The notes under the pieces were generated by a model, which was given only the letters and a program-made list of their open reading frames with translations, did not search any database and was not told where the DNA came from. Source: UBA6059 sp040222235 (GTDB lineage: Bacteria > Bacteroidota > Bacteroidia > Cytophagales > Cyclobacteriaceae). From it: a DNA stretch of 64,000 nucleotides. How positions within the stretch are numbered: the first letter of the stretch is position 1; the number at the start of each line of letters is the position of its first letter. Of this stretch, positions 27,973 to 35,683 are shown piece after piece. The position numbers and the translations under genes were made by a program. Location of the stretch: assembly GCA_040222235.1 (NCBI GenBank), contig JAVKDO010000116.1, forward strand, positions 1 to 64,000. The letters are read 5' to 3'.

Positions 27973-27997
27973 GTCAGACGGTTTAGAGCCGTCAGAC
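27973..27997. repeat. GTCAGACGG hairpin in convergent intergenic region (possible REP relative)
   Basis: GTCAGACGG (27973-27981) and CCGTCAGAC (27989-27997) pair at 8 of 9 positions around a 7-nt loop. An extra GTCTGA at 27956-27961 could pair instead with TCAGAC at 27974-27979. It lies between convergent genes with no T-tract, so it is either a factor-dependent terminator or a short palindromic repeat related to the two 80-bp elements, which share the GTCRGACG core. Confidence 0.4.
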
Positions 27998-28034
27998 TCC
28001 TATTGGGTCTCTTGTGCACAGTCCCACGCCACTA

Positions 28035-29165
28035 CTACGCAAAGTTCTTTTTGATTTCGCTAAAGACTAAGGCCGACTCCTCATAAATAGCATTCAGAAT
28101 CCCACTGAAGGAGGTATTGAAGCCTATAAAATACAGTCCTGGGTATTGACCAAGCCACGCTGAGGTAGGCGCGCCTCGATGGTCAAAATGAACCTCGTCT
28201 ATTTTGACAAACTCAGGTAGGTTGGCTTTATAACCAGTGGCCAATATGATATCATCAAAGTTTTCCTCCTCTCCAGAGGTCAAAACCACACCATCCTGAG
28301 TAAAAGATTTGATGTCTCCTACAACTCGGATCTCACCATTCTTGATTTTATCCACAGTACCAAGGTCGATTACAGGAGTTTTGCCGTATTTTCTCAATTG
28401 GGCGGTCGGTGGATCCGTGGGCGTTTCAATGCCCCAGCGGCTTAGGTCGCCTACCGCAATCTTGCGCAACAGCACACCGACCTTATCTCCGAGCCAGATA
28501 GGCAGTTTTCTTAGCATCATGGCCGTCTTCTGGGTAGGCCTACCGTGAAAATCCCGTGGGACTATGTTGACCGGGCCTCTTATGCTGATTGAGGGAAAGA
28601 CATCCTGCTCAGCAAGATCCAGGGCGATTTCTGCCCCTGTGTTGCCCATACCAATGATCAGCACCTTTTTGCCATGATAGGATTTCGCGTTGCGATAGTC
28701 CCTGCTATGAATAACTGAACCCTTGAACGTCTCCTGACCTGACCACTCCGGAATTACAGGCACTCGATTAAAGCCTGTACTGACTATCACTCGCTCTGCG
28801 ATAAAATGCTCTCTAGAAGCGGTAGTTATCTTCCATTCATCGCCTTCAGCCATTATTTCAACAACTTTCTGATTAAAATTTACCGATAGGTCAAAGTAGG
28901 TGCTGTAGGAGTTCATGTGGTCTATCAGCTCATCTTTTGAGATGTACTGCGGCCAAGCTTCTGGTAAGGGTAAATGCGGGAGGTGAGAGTATTCCTTAAT
29001 TGTATGAAGGTGCAATCTGTCATAATGGTTGGTCCATGAGCTCCCTATGGTGGAGGACTGCTCAAGAATATGGCTGTTGATCCCAGCGTTTTTAAGCCTG
29101 CCAGCAATTGCCAGTCCGGCCGGACCTGCCCCTATGATAATGATCTTATGCTGAGTATTACGCAT
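28035..29165 (-). CDS. Flavin-containing monooxygenase-like FAD/NAD(P) protein
   Basis: 376 aa. FAD-binding GAGPAGLAIAGRL (12-24) and a second nucleotide-binding GMGNTGAEIALDLAEQ (about 172-187) flank a TGFNRVP motif (about 131); ILATGYKANLP (about 304) closes the second domain. This is the YUCCA/FMO-like group that oxygenates small nucleophiles using NADPH and O2. Cytosolic. No neighbour suggests the substrate. Its start is divergent from the hsp20 gene, 128 bp apart. Confidence 0.93.
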   Translation of the reverse strand: MRNTQHKIIIIGAGPAGLAIAGRLKNAGINSHILEQSSTIGSSWTNHYDRLHLHTIKEYSHLPHLPLPEAWPQYISKDELIDHMNSYSTYFDLSVNFNQKVVEIMAEGDEWKITTASREHFIAERVIVSTGFNRVPVIPEWSGQETFKGSVIHSRDYRNAKSYHGKKVLIIGMGNTGAEIALDLAEQDVFPSISIRGPVNIVPRDFHGRPTQKTAMMLRKLPIWLGDKVGVLLRKIAVGDLSRWGIETPTDPPTAQLRKYGKTPVIDLGTVDKIKNGEIRVVGDIKSFTQDGVVLTSGEEENFDDIILATGYKANLPEFVKIDEVHFDHRGAPTSAWLGQYPGLYFIGFNTSFSGILNAIYEESALVFSEIKKNFA

Positions 29166-29230
29166 CGATTCAATCTAAATATTTAACGGCCTATTGACAA
29201 TAATCATACACCACATTTGACAATGCTCAT

Positions 29231-29260
29231 TGCGTTCGCTCTTGCTATATGATACATTGT
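29231..29260 (+). promoter_or_regulatory. Candidate Bacteroidota-type promoter for hsp20
   Basis: TTG at 29231 is followed after 20 nt by TACATTG, which approximates the Bacteroidota primary promoter (TTTG at -33, TAnnTTTG at -7). It sits about 35 nt upstream of the hsp20 start. Spacing was judged by eye. Confidence 0.3.
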
Positions 29261-29283
29261 GAACAAATTAACAAGCCCAGAAA

Positions 29284-29288
29284 GGAGG
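29284..29288 (+). promoter_or_regulatory. Strong Shine-Dalgarno of hsp20
   Basis: AAAGGAGG at 29281-29288 places GGAGG 5 nt before the ATG at 29294 and fixes the start there instead of an earlier in-frame codon at 29249. Nearly all other genes in the window lack any such sequence, as expected for Bacteroidota, where the anti-SD is usually masked. Confidence 0.75.
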
Positions 29289-29293
29289 CAGCC

Positions 29294-29728
29294 ATGATTG
29301 AACGAAGGACAACTTCGCAGAATGTATTTCATAGAATTGGCAATAAGTTCAATAACTATTTCGATGGTCAACATTTTATGGGGCAGGATGCATTCAGCAG
29401 CTACAAAGTCAAGCACATGCCACCAGTGAACATAAAGCAGCAAAAGGACACTTATTTACTCGAAGTGGTGATGCCTGGGTTTAAGAAAGAAGAAATAGCT
29501 GTAACACAAGAAGGTGATCGAGTAAGGGTTAAGGCAGAGTTCGCCGAAGGTCGACTAAAAGACGAGTATCTAATAAAAGAGCTGCATTGGGAAAGCGTTG
29601 ATCAGCTGCTCTGGCTCCCTAATAATGTAGAATTGGAAAACATAGACGCCTCTTATGAAGACGGTATATTAAGTATAAAGCTTCCGTATATACGGGAGGA
29701 AGAGCCCACCTCAATAGAAGTAGTTTAG
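29294..29728 (+). CDS. Hsp20/alpha-crystallin small heat-shock protein
   Basis: 144 aa. ATP-independent chaperone that holds unfolding proteins. The alpha-crystallin domain covers about residues 40-140: PPVNIKQQKDTYLLEVVMPGF, KEEIAVTQEGDRVRVKAE and the C-terminal DASYEDGILSIKLPYI. The last part is the A-x-x-x-n-G-v-L pattern, here with Ser in place of a second hydrophobic residue. A C-terminal I-x-I/V anchor may be SIEVV. Stand-alone gene with its own strong Shine-Dalgarno and terminator. Confidence 0.92.
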   Translation: MIERRTTSQNVFHRIGNKFNNYFDGQHFMGQDAFSSYKVKHMPPVNIKQQKDTYLLEVVMPGFKKEEIAVTQEGDRVRVKAEFAEGRLKDEYLIKELHWESVDQLLWLPNNVELENIDASYEDGILSIKLPYIREEEPTSIEVV

Positions 29729-29737
29729 GTTTTAGTT

Positions 29738-29763
29738 AGCCCCCTCCCCGGGGGCTTTTTTCT
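29738..29763 (+). terminator. Intrinsic terminator after hsp20
   Basis: AGCCCCC (29738-29744) pairs with GGGGGCT (29750-29756) across a 5-nt loop and is followed by a run of T. Confidence 0.9.
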
Positions 29764-29786
29764 TGTCTGAGAAATCAAAAGAGGTA

Positions 29787-31073
29787 CTAGTCCTGGCGAT
29801 ATATTTTGCCGCCTTTCATTACGAAGCTCACTTTTCGCAATGCGGAGATATCTGTGTCCGGAGTACCCTCCACGGCAATCAGATCTGCCAGCAAACCAGG
29901 TTGGACCGAGCCCAACTTATCTTCAATCTGAAGTAGGCGAGCATTGTCAGATGTCGCTGCTTTGAGAACTGCCGCTGTAGACATGCCATATTCGACCATC
30001 ATCTCAAGCTCTCGCACATTGTCCCCATGCGGAAAAACACCCACGTCACCGCCAAAAACCATTTCCACACCTGCGTCCATAGCCATCTTGAAGCTTTTCT
30101 TTTTATTGACAATTCGCTCGGGATCAGGATCGACTCCTTTGTTCCAACCACGATATTGAGATATGGCATCTCCTGCAGCTAGCGTCGGGCAGAGCGCCAC
30201 TCCCTTGGAAGCCATCAACTTGAACACTTCCTCTGTACCTCCGTCACCATGCTCTATAGTATACACTCCGGCGTTGACGGCTCTGCGCATACCTTCTGCT
30301 GTCGCGGCATGCGCCACTACATGCCTGCCACTGCTCGCAGCTACTTCTACGATCGTCCTGAGCTCCTCCTCACTGAAGGTCGGCATGGCCTGTCCTTCAG
30401 GTCCCCAGCGATAGTCTGCATAGACTTTAATGATGTCAGCGCCCTTTCCTATCTGGTCTCTCACGATTCTGATAAGATCATCATGCCCATCCGCTGGCTC
30501 TGCGCCCAGCGGTACAGTCACCCTATCGTGAAATCCCTTGGGGCCGTAGCTGCCAGTAGCCACAATAGCACGCCCTGCTACAATCAGTCTGGGGCCGGGC
30601 ACTACGCCCTTTTCGATGGCCTGCTTCACTCCAACGTCTGCATAGTCTGCGCCTTCTGACCCGAGATCGCGCATTGTGGTAACACCCGCCATGAGTGATG
30701 CCTCACAGTGTACGACAGCACGAGCGACGCGCTCTGCCTCAGACTCTACAAGCACCTGGTCATTCCAATTCGCCTCATTGTACGGGTGGAGTAGTATGTG
30801 CGAATGCCCCTCTATCATCCCTGGCATGAGTGTGCGGCCGGACAGGTCGATTTCTGTAATTCCCTTTTGATTCTTATATTGACTTGATGGGCCTACCCAA
30901 TCAATTTTATTCTCATTGACCACAACCCACCAACCGTCATTCATCTCAGTCCCATCGAAAACGCGATCGGGTTTCAATAGATACCGCTGCGCCATTGTTG
31001 AAAGAGTGACACCACACATGAGGAAAAGAACCAGAGAAAATGCTTTTGGGATAGTTGTAATGCAATATTTCAT
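29787..31073 (-). CDS. Exported metal-dependent amidohydrolase (imidazolonepropionase/prolidase-like)
   Basis: 428 aa with an N-terminal signal peptide (hydrophobic 9-26, ending TMAQ). TIM-barrel amidohydrolase with the HxH motif EGHSHILL (about 88-95), a probable metal-bridging Lys in IIKVYADY (about 212), HAATAEG (about 253), EHGDGG (about 272) and FGGDVG containing the catalytic Asp (about 340). The beta-sandwich closes with GLLADLIAVEG. Family members of this exported group hydrolyse Xaa-Pro dipeptides, cyclic imides or imidazolones. Fits the general peptide-degrading theme. Divergent from the GAF gene. Confidence 0.93.
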   Translation of the reverse strand: MKYCITTIPKAFSLVLFLMCGVTLSTMAQRYLLKPDRVFDGTEMNDGWWVVVNENKIDWVGPSSQYKNQKGITEIDLSGRTLMPGMIEGHSHILLHPYNEANWNDQVLVESEAERVARAVVHCEASLMAGVTTMRDLGSEGADYADVGVKQAIEKGVVPGPRLIVAGRAIVATGSYGPKGFHDRVTVPLGAEPADGHDDLIRIVRDQIGKGADIIKVYADYRWGPEGQAMPTFSEEELRTIVEVAASSGRHVVAHAATAEGMRRAVNAGVYTIEHGDGGTEEVFKLMASKGVALCPTLAAGDAISQYRGWNKGVDPDPERIVNKKKSFKMAMDAGVEMVFGGDVGVFPHGDNVRELEMMVEYGMSTAAVLKAATSDNARLLQIEDKLGSVQPGLLADLIAVEGTPDTDISALRKVSFVMKGGKIYRQD

Positions 31074-31154
31074 ACTTGAAATCGACTTAATAATATCGAA
31101 CTAAATGACCGGAATATACGTACTTATTGGACTTGCACCGTTATTTGTTGACAT

Positions 31155-33521
31155 ATGAGTGAAGAACTTCTACCCGCAGAATTTAGATTCCCTTTCCAAA
31201 CGAGATTGAGTCTGAGCAATATCATTGGCTATTGGCAGGCCAAAACGAATGACCCTAACCTCTTCATCGCTGGCCATGCACGTGAGATCGTACAACAGCT
31301 CGAGCAGGCTCCAGAGCTGTTCCACCCCATTGAAGACCCTTCAATCCTTGACAATCATCGCGACTTAGTCAACATGTTGATGTCTGCGCTTGTCCCACAG
31401 GCACTTGTGGATGACAACCTGACTGCTGCGGTGGGACCTTTTGGGATGAATATGTTCTATGTCACTCCTCCCATGCAGGGGATCATGGAAAGGGCAGGAT
31501 CATTTCTCGGAATGATCAAGAACATGGATCTCAAGGACATGTTCGAAAGCAAGACGATGTATGCTTATGCTACCATCATGGAGCAGTTCTATGGAGTGAC
31601 ACTCAACCTTGATCGTCCAATAGTCGCCGAAATAATAGATGAAAAAACAAGCCTCAAGAAGTATTATAAAGTAGAGATTAACTCGCGGTTTTGTGAAACC
31701 GCACTCATTGGTGACCTACCGGAATTGTCAGATCAGACCATAAAGTATCTTATCGACAATCTATTCAGTGTTTATGTTTGGCAAGAGTATTTGCCATCAC
31801 ATCTCTTCGAATTCCGAGGCTTTGTCATGTACAGCATGGTGGACGTCACTAGACAAGAAGTGGTGTCCTCAATAAAGGAGTTGCTGCTCAAAAGAGATAG
31901 CATCGTCAATCAGGAAATCTTTTTTGCGTTGGAAGAGAAGCTTCAGTCTTTACTTCAAATCAATAATCTGACCCTTGGTATTTCTGGTTACCAAAAGAAC
32001 AAAAGATCCTTTATCAACTTCGGTAAAAAAGTCTGCCGCAGTATTGTGATGGATTCAGGTGAAGGCATGGTATGCGAAAATGCTCAGGGAGAAATGTATG
32101 ATTACTTTTCTGCTAATAAGAAGGCCAGAATCATAGAAGACCTGTCAAAATCAGAAGACATGGATGGTTTTGAGCAGATACTCATGGCTGAGGGCATTAT
32201 GAACCTTGTGCTTGCTCCACTTTTCTATGATAATGAATTCATCGGTATGCTCGAGCTAGGTAGCCCAACAGTCGGCGACCTGAATATGTTCGCAGTTTCC
32301 AAAGTGGAAGAGATTCTCCCTCTATTTGCGGTAGCAGTCAAGCGAAGTGCTGAAGAGCTAGAAAACAAGGTGCAGGCCGTAATCAAGGAAAAATATACTT
32401 CTATTCACCCTACCGTGGAATGGAAGTTCATCAACGCTGCTTACGACTATATAGAAAAAGAAGAACTGGGTGAGTCTCCTGAGCCCGCCCAGATAGTATT
32501 CGAAAATGTCTATCCCCTCTATGGCGCATCGGATATCCGCAACTCCAGCACGGAGCGGAATAAAGCCATTCTTTCTGATCTTAGAAAGCAGCTGCGATTG
32601 GCGAGAAAAGTCCTAGATAAGGGGTTTGAGGTCAATCAGCTTCCCGTGATCAACGAGGTGCAGTATCGACTAGATAAGCAAATTGCTAAAATCAAGAGAG
32701 GACTGTTGACCGGAGACGAAGTGGCAGCCCTAGAGTTTCTAAGGGAAGAGGTGGAACCCATTCTCCGAAACTTAGAGGATAATCATCCAGATTTCAAGGC
32801 AGTGACATCTGCCTATTGGAATGAGCTGGATCCAAAGCTCAATGTCGTATATGAATCAAGGAAAGCCTTTGAAGAGAGTCTGACTCAAATAAATGATGCT
32901 GTCGGAGCAATTATCGATAGAGAGGAAGAGGTAGCTCAGAGAATGCATCCCCACTTTTTTGAAAAGTACAAGACGGATGGGGTAGAGTATAATATCTATA
33001 TCGGAGAGGCACTGGCAGAGACTCAGAAGTTCGACGAATTTTACCTAAGAAACTTACGTCTGTGGCAGCTCATCACCACATGCGAAGTAGCCAGGCAGAC
33101 TTCCAGGATCATACCAGAGCTTAGCTTACCACTTGAAACTACGCACCTGATTCTTGTCCACAGTTCGCCACTGGCAATCAAATTTAGAATGGATGAGAAG
33201 CAGTTTGACGTGGATGGTGCGTACAACATTCGCTATGAAATCGTCAAAAAGCGAATTGACAAAGCGCTGATCAGGAATACCAACGAACGCTTGACCCAAC
33301 CTGGCCAAATCGCCATCGTCTACAGCCACGAAAAGGATGCCGTGGAGTACACTCAGTATCTGGAATACCTACAAAACAAAGGCTATCTAGAGAGTGGGAT
33401 AGAGCAGTTGGAACTGGAAGAGCTGCAAGGCGTGAGTGGGTTGAGAGCGCTTAGAGTGAAGGTCGTAGACTCTTCGAAAAGTGTAATTGGTGAACTCGAA
33501 AGGCTTATTCAGCAGGCTTAG
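31155..33521 (+). CDS. Large GAF-domain protein without recognisable output domain
   Basis: 788 aa, soluble. A central region (about 255-410) has GAF-like features: NNLTLGISGYQ, MNLVLAPLFYDNEFIGMLELGSP. The N-terminal 250 residues and the C-terminal 370 residues match no fold I recognise. A motif VYPLYGASDIRNSSTERNKA (about 453-472) looks strongly constrained and is followed by long charged helices (RKQLRLARKVLDKGF, KQIAKIKRGLLTGDEVAAL) suggestive of coiled coil. No kinase, cyclase or HTH is present. Probably an intracellular ligand sensor acting through protein contacts. The 3' end overlaps the convergent HNH gene by 4 bp. Confidence 0.85.
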   Translation: MSEELLPAEFRFPFQTRLSLSNIIGYWQAKTNDPNLFIAGHAREIVQQLEQAPELFHPIEDPSILDNHRDLVNMLMSALVPQALVDDNLTAAVGPFGMNMFYVTPPMQGIMERAGSFLGMIKNMDLKDMFESKTMYAYATIMEQFYGVTLNLDRPIVAEIIDEKTSLKKYYKVEINSRFCETALIGDLPELSDQTIKYLIDNLFSVYVWQEYLPSHLFEFRGFVMYSMVDVTRQEVVSSIKELLLKRDSIVNQEIFFALEEKLQSLLQINNLTLGISGYQKNKRSFINFGKKVCRSIVMDSGEGMVCENAQGEMYDYFSANKKARIIEDLSKSEDMDGFEQILMAEGIMNLVLAPLFYDNEFIGMLELGSPTVGDLNMFAVSKVEEILPLFAVAVKRSAEELENKVQAVIKEKYTSIHPTVEWKFINAAYDYIEKEELGESPEPAQIVFENVYPLYGASDIRNSSTERNKAILSDLRKQLRLARKVLDKGFEVNQLPVINEVQYRLDKQIAKIKRGLLTGDEVAALEFLREEVEPILRNLEDNHPDFKAVTSAYWNELDPKLNVVYESRKAFEESLTQINDAVGAIIDREEEVAQRMHPHFFEKYKTDGVEYNIYIGEALAETQKFDEFYLRNLRLWQLITTCEVARQTSRIIPELSLPLETTHLILVHSSPLAIKFRMDEKQFDVDGAYNIRYEIVKKRIDKALIRNTNERLTQPGQIAIVYSHEKDAVEYTQYLEYLQNKGYLESGIEQLELEELQGVSGLRALRVKVVDSSKSVIGELERLIQQA

Positions 33522-33802
33522 CGTTTTCTGACCCATTGGACAAATTTATGTATTATAGGGTCACTCAATAGTTTGTCAAGGCTATTGAGCTCCCTTCCCA
33601 AGTGCTTCTCGCTGTATTGCTTGTGAATGAACAAGTGGCAATCGCGGCATATATTGACACCTTCATCAAACGCTGATCTTTCAAAGTTCTTTTTGAACCA
33701 TTTATTCGTGCGAGTACTGCGCGGAATGAGATGGTGAAATGTCAAGGGTTTTTCCCTTTCACACATCGCGCATTCTCCAAATTTTTCCACTCCTCTGCCC
33801 AT
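33518..33802 (-). CDS. Small HNH endonuclease-like protein
   Basis: 94 aa. A complete HNH-type core is visible: zinc-binding Cys11-x2-Cys14, catalytic His23-His24 in TFHHLIPRS, Asn50 in EGVNICRDC, second zinc pair Cys52-x2-Cys55 and His56/His60 (CHLFIHK). The remainder is a short helical tail. It may be a stand-alone nuclease or part of a repair or defence function. It lies 6 bp from the stop of the upstream CrtA-like gene on the same strand, so the two could be co-transcribed. No methylase or helicase partner is nearby. Confidence 0.85.
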   Translation of the reverse strand: MGRGVEKFGECAMCEREKPLTFHHLIPRSTRTNKWFKKNFERSAFDEGVNICRDCHLFIHKQYSEKHLGRELNSLDKLLSDPIIHKFVQWVRKR

Positions 33803-33808
33803 AGAAGA

Positions 33809-34480
33809 CTAGAGTTCGTCCATGATCTGAAAGCGCACGAATAGTTCTTCGCTGTACCATTTTCGATCTCTTGTTTTGGTGATCACTTCTTTGTGCAGCC
33901 TACTTTTATAGGCATAGGCCTTCATATCGTCTAGGCTGTTCCAGATGCTAAAGGTCGCTTGTTGAACCAGAGGCCATTCACCAACTCCAACTGAAAGTCT
34001 AAGCCCCGGCTGATTTTCTATCGACTTACTCACTGATGGTACATGCCTCCAAAACTCCAATAACCTTCTAAAGCTGATGGTTGCTCTGGTCACCACAGCC
34101 CATTGCATCTCGCTTTCGATTGGCTCCTGGTAAATGAAAGGCTCCACCCCATCCCACAGACCATGACCGTGCACAGACCTTAGGAAGAAAACCTGTCGCT
34201 CTGAAGATCGATGAGCATACAGCGCTTGAAAGCTGTCTTCACTAAAAAAATCTCGGGCAGCAGTTTCGTCATGCCATACGCAAAGCATCGCATATTGCCC
34301 AAAGTTGGGATACGCGCTAAAGCCATTGCCAGCACCCGTACCCAGGATTTTGTGAAACCGCAGGCCTTTGACCTTAGCCAGCCCTCTATAGCCCAGTTGC
34401 ATCTGTGTAAACGCCCAATACTTCTGCTGGGAGAATTTGTAGATCGCTACGGTTGTGATTTGAGTGGATGCTGTAGGCAT
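33809..34480 (-). CDS. CrtA-like (spheroidene monooxygenase family) protein
   Basis: 223 aa. The segment LRFHKILGTGAGNGFSAYPN (about 37-56) followed by FGQYAMLCVWHDETAARDFF is the hallmark of the spheroidene monooxygenase (CrtA) family, which introduces keto groups into acyclic carotenoids. Bacteroidota members of this family are common; many occur without known carotenoid pathways, and some relatives are simple heme-binding ABM-like proteins. No other carotenoid synthesis gene is adjacent; the HNH gene follows directly. Assignment to family is good, reaction is inferred. Confidence 0.8.
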   Translation of the reverse strand: MPTASTQITTVAIYKFSQQKYWAFTQMQLGYRGLAKVKGLRFHKILGTGAGNGFSAYPNFGQYAMLCVWHDETAARDFFSEDSFQALYAHRSSERQVFFLRSVHGHGLWDGVEPFIYQEPIESEMQWAVVTRATISFRRLLEFWRHVPSVSKSIENQPGLRLSVGVGEWPLVQQATFSIWNSLDDMKAYAYKSRLHKEVITKTRDRKWYSEELFVRFQIMDEL

Positions 34481-34629
34481 TAATGATTAAGCGGATTACA
34501 CCCGATTTGTTGGTAAATATTATGAAAACTTACGCCATGTATTCGTGGTGAGTGAGTTTGGTGAAATAATACCTGATGGCGGAAGAGATGTTATGGCTTG
34601 ATCACTATCTTTAACTAAACGCTTTGAAC

Positions 34630-34857
34630 ATGGACAAGACGATAGATAAGGAGCTCATGGATCATCTTATAAGATTAGAAGCTGATCAGCAGGAAATGGT
34701 ACTCGGCTATATCAAAAACCTCTTGTTGTCTGAAGAAATGAACAATAGGGCTGTATCCGCGGAGGAGGATATCAAGTCAGGAAGAACTAAGACTTTGCAG
34801 CAGTTTGATCAGGAATTTGAAGAATGGAAACTTCAAAAGAGAGCGAATTTGACGTAA
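34630..34857 (+). CDS. Putative antitoxin of a RelE/ParE-type module
   Basis: 75 aa starting at ATG 34630. All-helical and charged: DKTIDKELMDHLIRLEADQQ, then YIKNLLLSEEMNNRAVSAEED and a C-terminal tail QFDQEFEEWKLQKRANLT. The C-terminal extension after a dimerising N-terminal part, and the 34-bp overlap with a ParE-like gene downstream, identify it as the antitoxin. It would bind and block the toxin and repress its own promoter in the roughly 150-bp gap upstream. Sequence alone would not identify it. Confidence 0.8.
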   Translation: MDKTIDKELMDHLIRLEADQQEMVLGYIKNLLLSEEMNNRAVSAEEDIKSGRTKTLQQFDQEFEEWKLQKRANLT

Positions 34858-35162
34858 TAATTACTCGCCAAGCTGAGGTTAGTTACTATGAGATTATGGA
34901 TTATCTATTCCAGAACCATCCATTTGATCAAGCGGAAAAAGTAGCTGAAGAGCTTCGAGAAAGAGCAAGGAGTCTAGCGACTTACCCAAGAAGAGGTTCT
35001 TTAGAGCCGACACTATCCGGAAGGGGTTTAGAACATCGATTTATTCTCTATCGTCGCACAAAGCGAGCCGATATCAAGATCATCTACTTCATTGAGAAGA
35101 AACAGGTATTTGTTACGGACTTTTTCCCGACTGAAAAGGATACTGAAAGCTTAAGGGAATGA
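34824..35162 (+). CDS. RelE/ParE-family toxin
   Basis: 112 aa. RelE/ParE fold features: DVIITRQAEVSYYEIMDYLFQ (helix 1), a helix with AEKVAEELRERARSLATYPRRG, the turn SLEPTLSGRGLEHRFILYRRT, and a final beta hairpin IKIIYFIEKKQVFVTDFFPT. The strand pattern and R-F-I-L-Y-R resemble ParE more than mRNA-cleaving RelE. It overlaps the antitoxin gene by 34 bp and the next gene (inosine/xanthosine triphosphatase) by 4 bp, an unusual extension of the operon. Confidence 0.85.
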   Translation: METSKESEFDVIITRQAEVSYYEIMDYLFQNHPFDQAEKVAEELRERARSLATYPRRGSLEPTLSGRGLEHRFILYRRTKRADIKIIYFIEKKQVFVTDFFPTEKDTESLRE

Positions 35163-35683
35163 AGAACGTCATCATCGCTTCCAAAAATCCTGTCAAGATT
35201 AACTGCGTCAAAGAAGTACTAACCGAAGCATTCCCTTCAGATGATTTCGATTTTCAAGGAGTGAGCGTCCCTTCAGAGGTGAGTGATCAGCCAATCACTG
35301 ATGAAGAAACCCTACAAGGGGCAATCAATCGTTCGTTAAATGCCAAAAAAGAACACTCAGGTGATTTCCATATCGGAATCGAGGGTGGGATTTCCGATGA
35401 TGGAATGGTAATGACCGCTTTTGCTTGGGTGGTGATATTATCGGGCGGCAAGGTAGGTAAGGCTCGGACTTCCACTTTCGAGCTACCGCAAAAGATTGCA
35501 GGACTGGTCAGAGAAGGTGTTGAGCTAGGGCATGCTGATGACCTGGTATTCAAACGGGAAAACTCTAAACAAAAGGATGGAGCAGTGGGGATTCTCACCA
35601 ATGGAATTCTTGACCGAACGGAATACTATAAACAAGCGGTATTACTCGCCCTTATTCCTATGCTCAACACTGAGCTCTACTAA
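35159..35683 (+). CDS. yjjX: Inosine/xanthosine triphosphatase (YjjX/DUF84 family)
   Basis: 174 aa. House-cleaning enzyme that hydrolyses ITP and XTP to keep deaminated purines out of nucleic acids. Family motifs: IIASKNPVKINCVKEVL (4-20), QGVSVPSEVSDQPITDEET (about 36-54), GIEGGISDDG (about 75-84) and STFELP (about 104). The start ATGA overlaps the ParE-like toxin gene stop by 4 bp, so translation is coupled to the toxin-antitoxin genes. Convergent overlap of 4 bp with the next gene. Confidence 0.92.
   Translation: MKNVIIASKNPVKINCVKEVLTEAFPSDDFDFQGVSVPSEVSDQPITDEETLQGAINRSLNAKKEHSGDFHIGIEGGISDDGMVMTAFAWVVILSGGKVGKARTSTFELPQKIAGLVREGVELGHADDLVFKRENSKQKDGAVGILTNGILDRTEYYKQAVLLALIPMLNTELY

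Noticed and set aside
30249..30659. 136-codon plus-strand frame
   Set aside because: Antisense to the well-supported amidohydrolase gene; no recognisable features.
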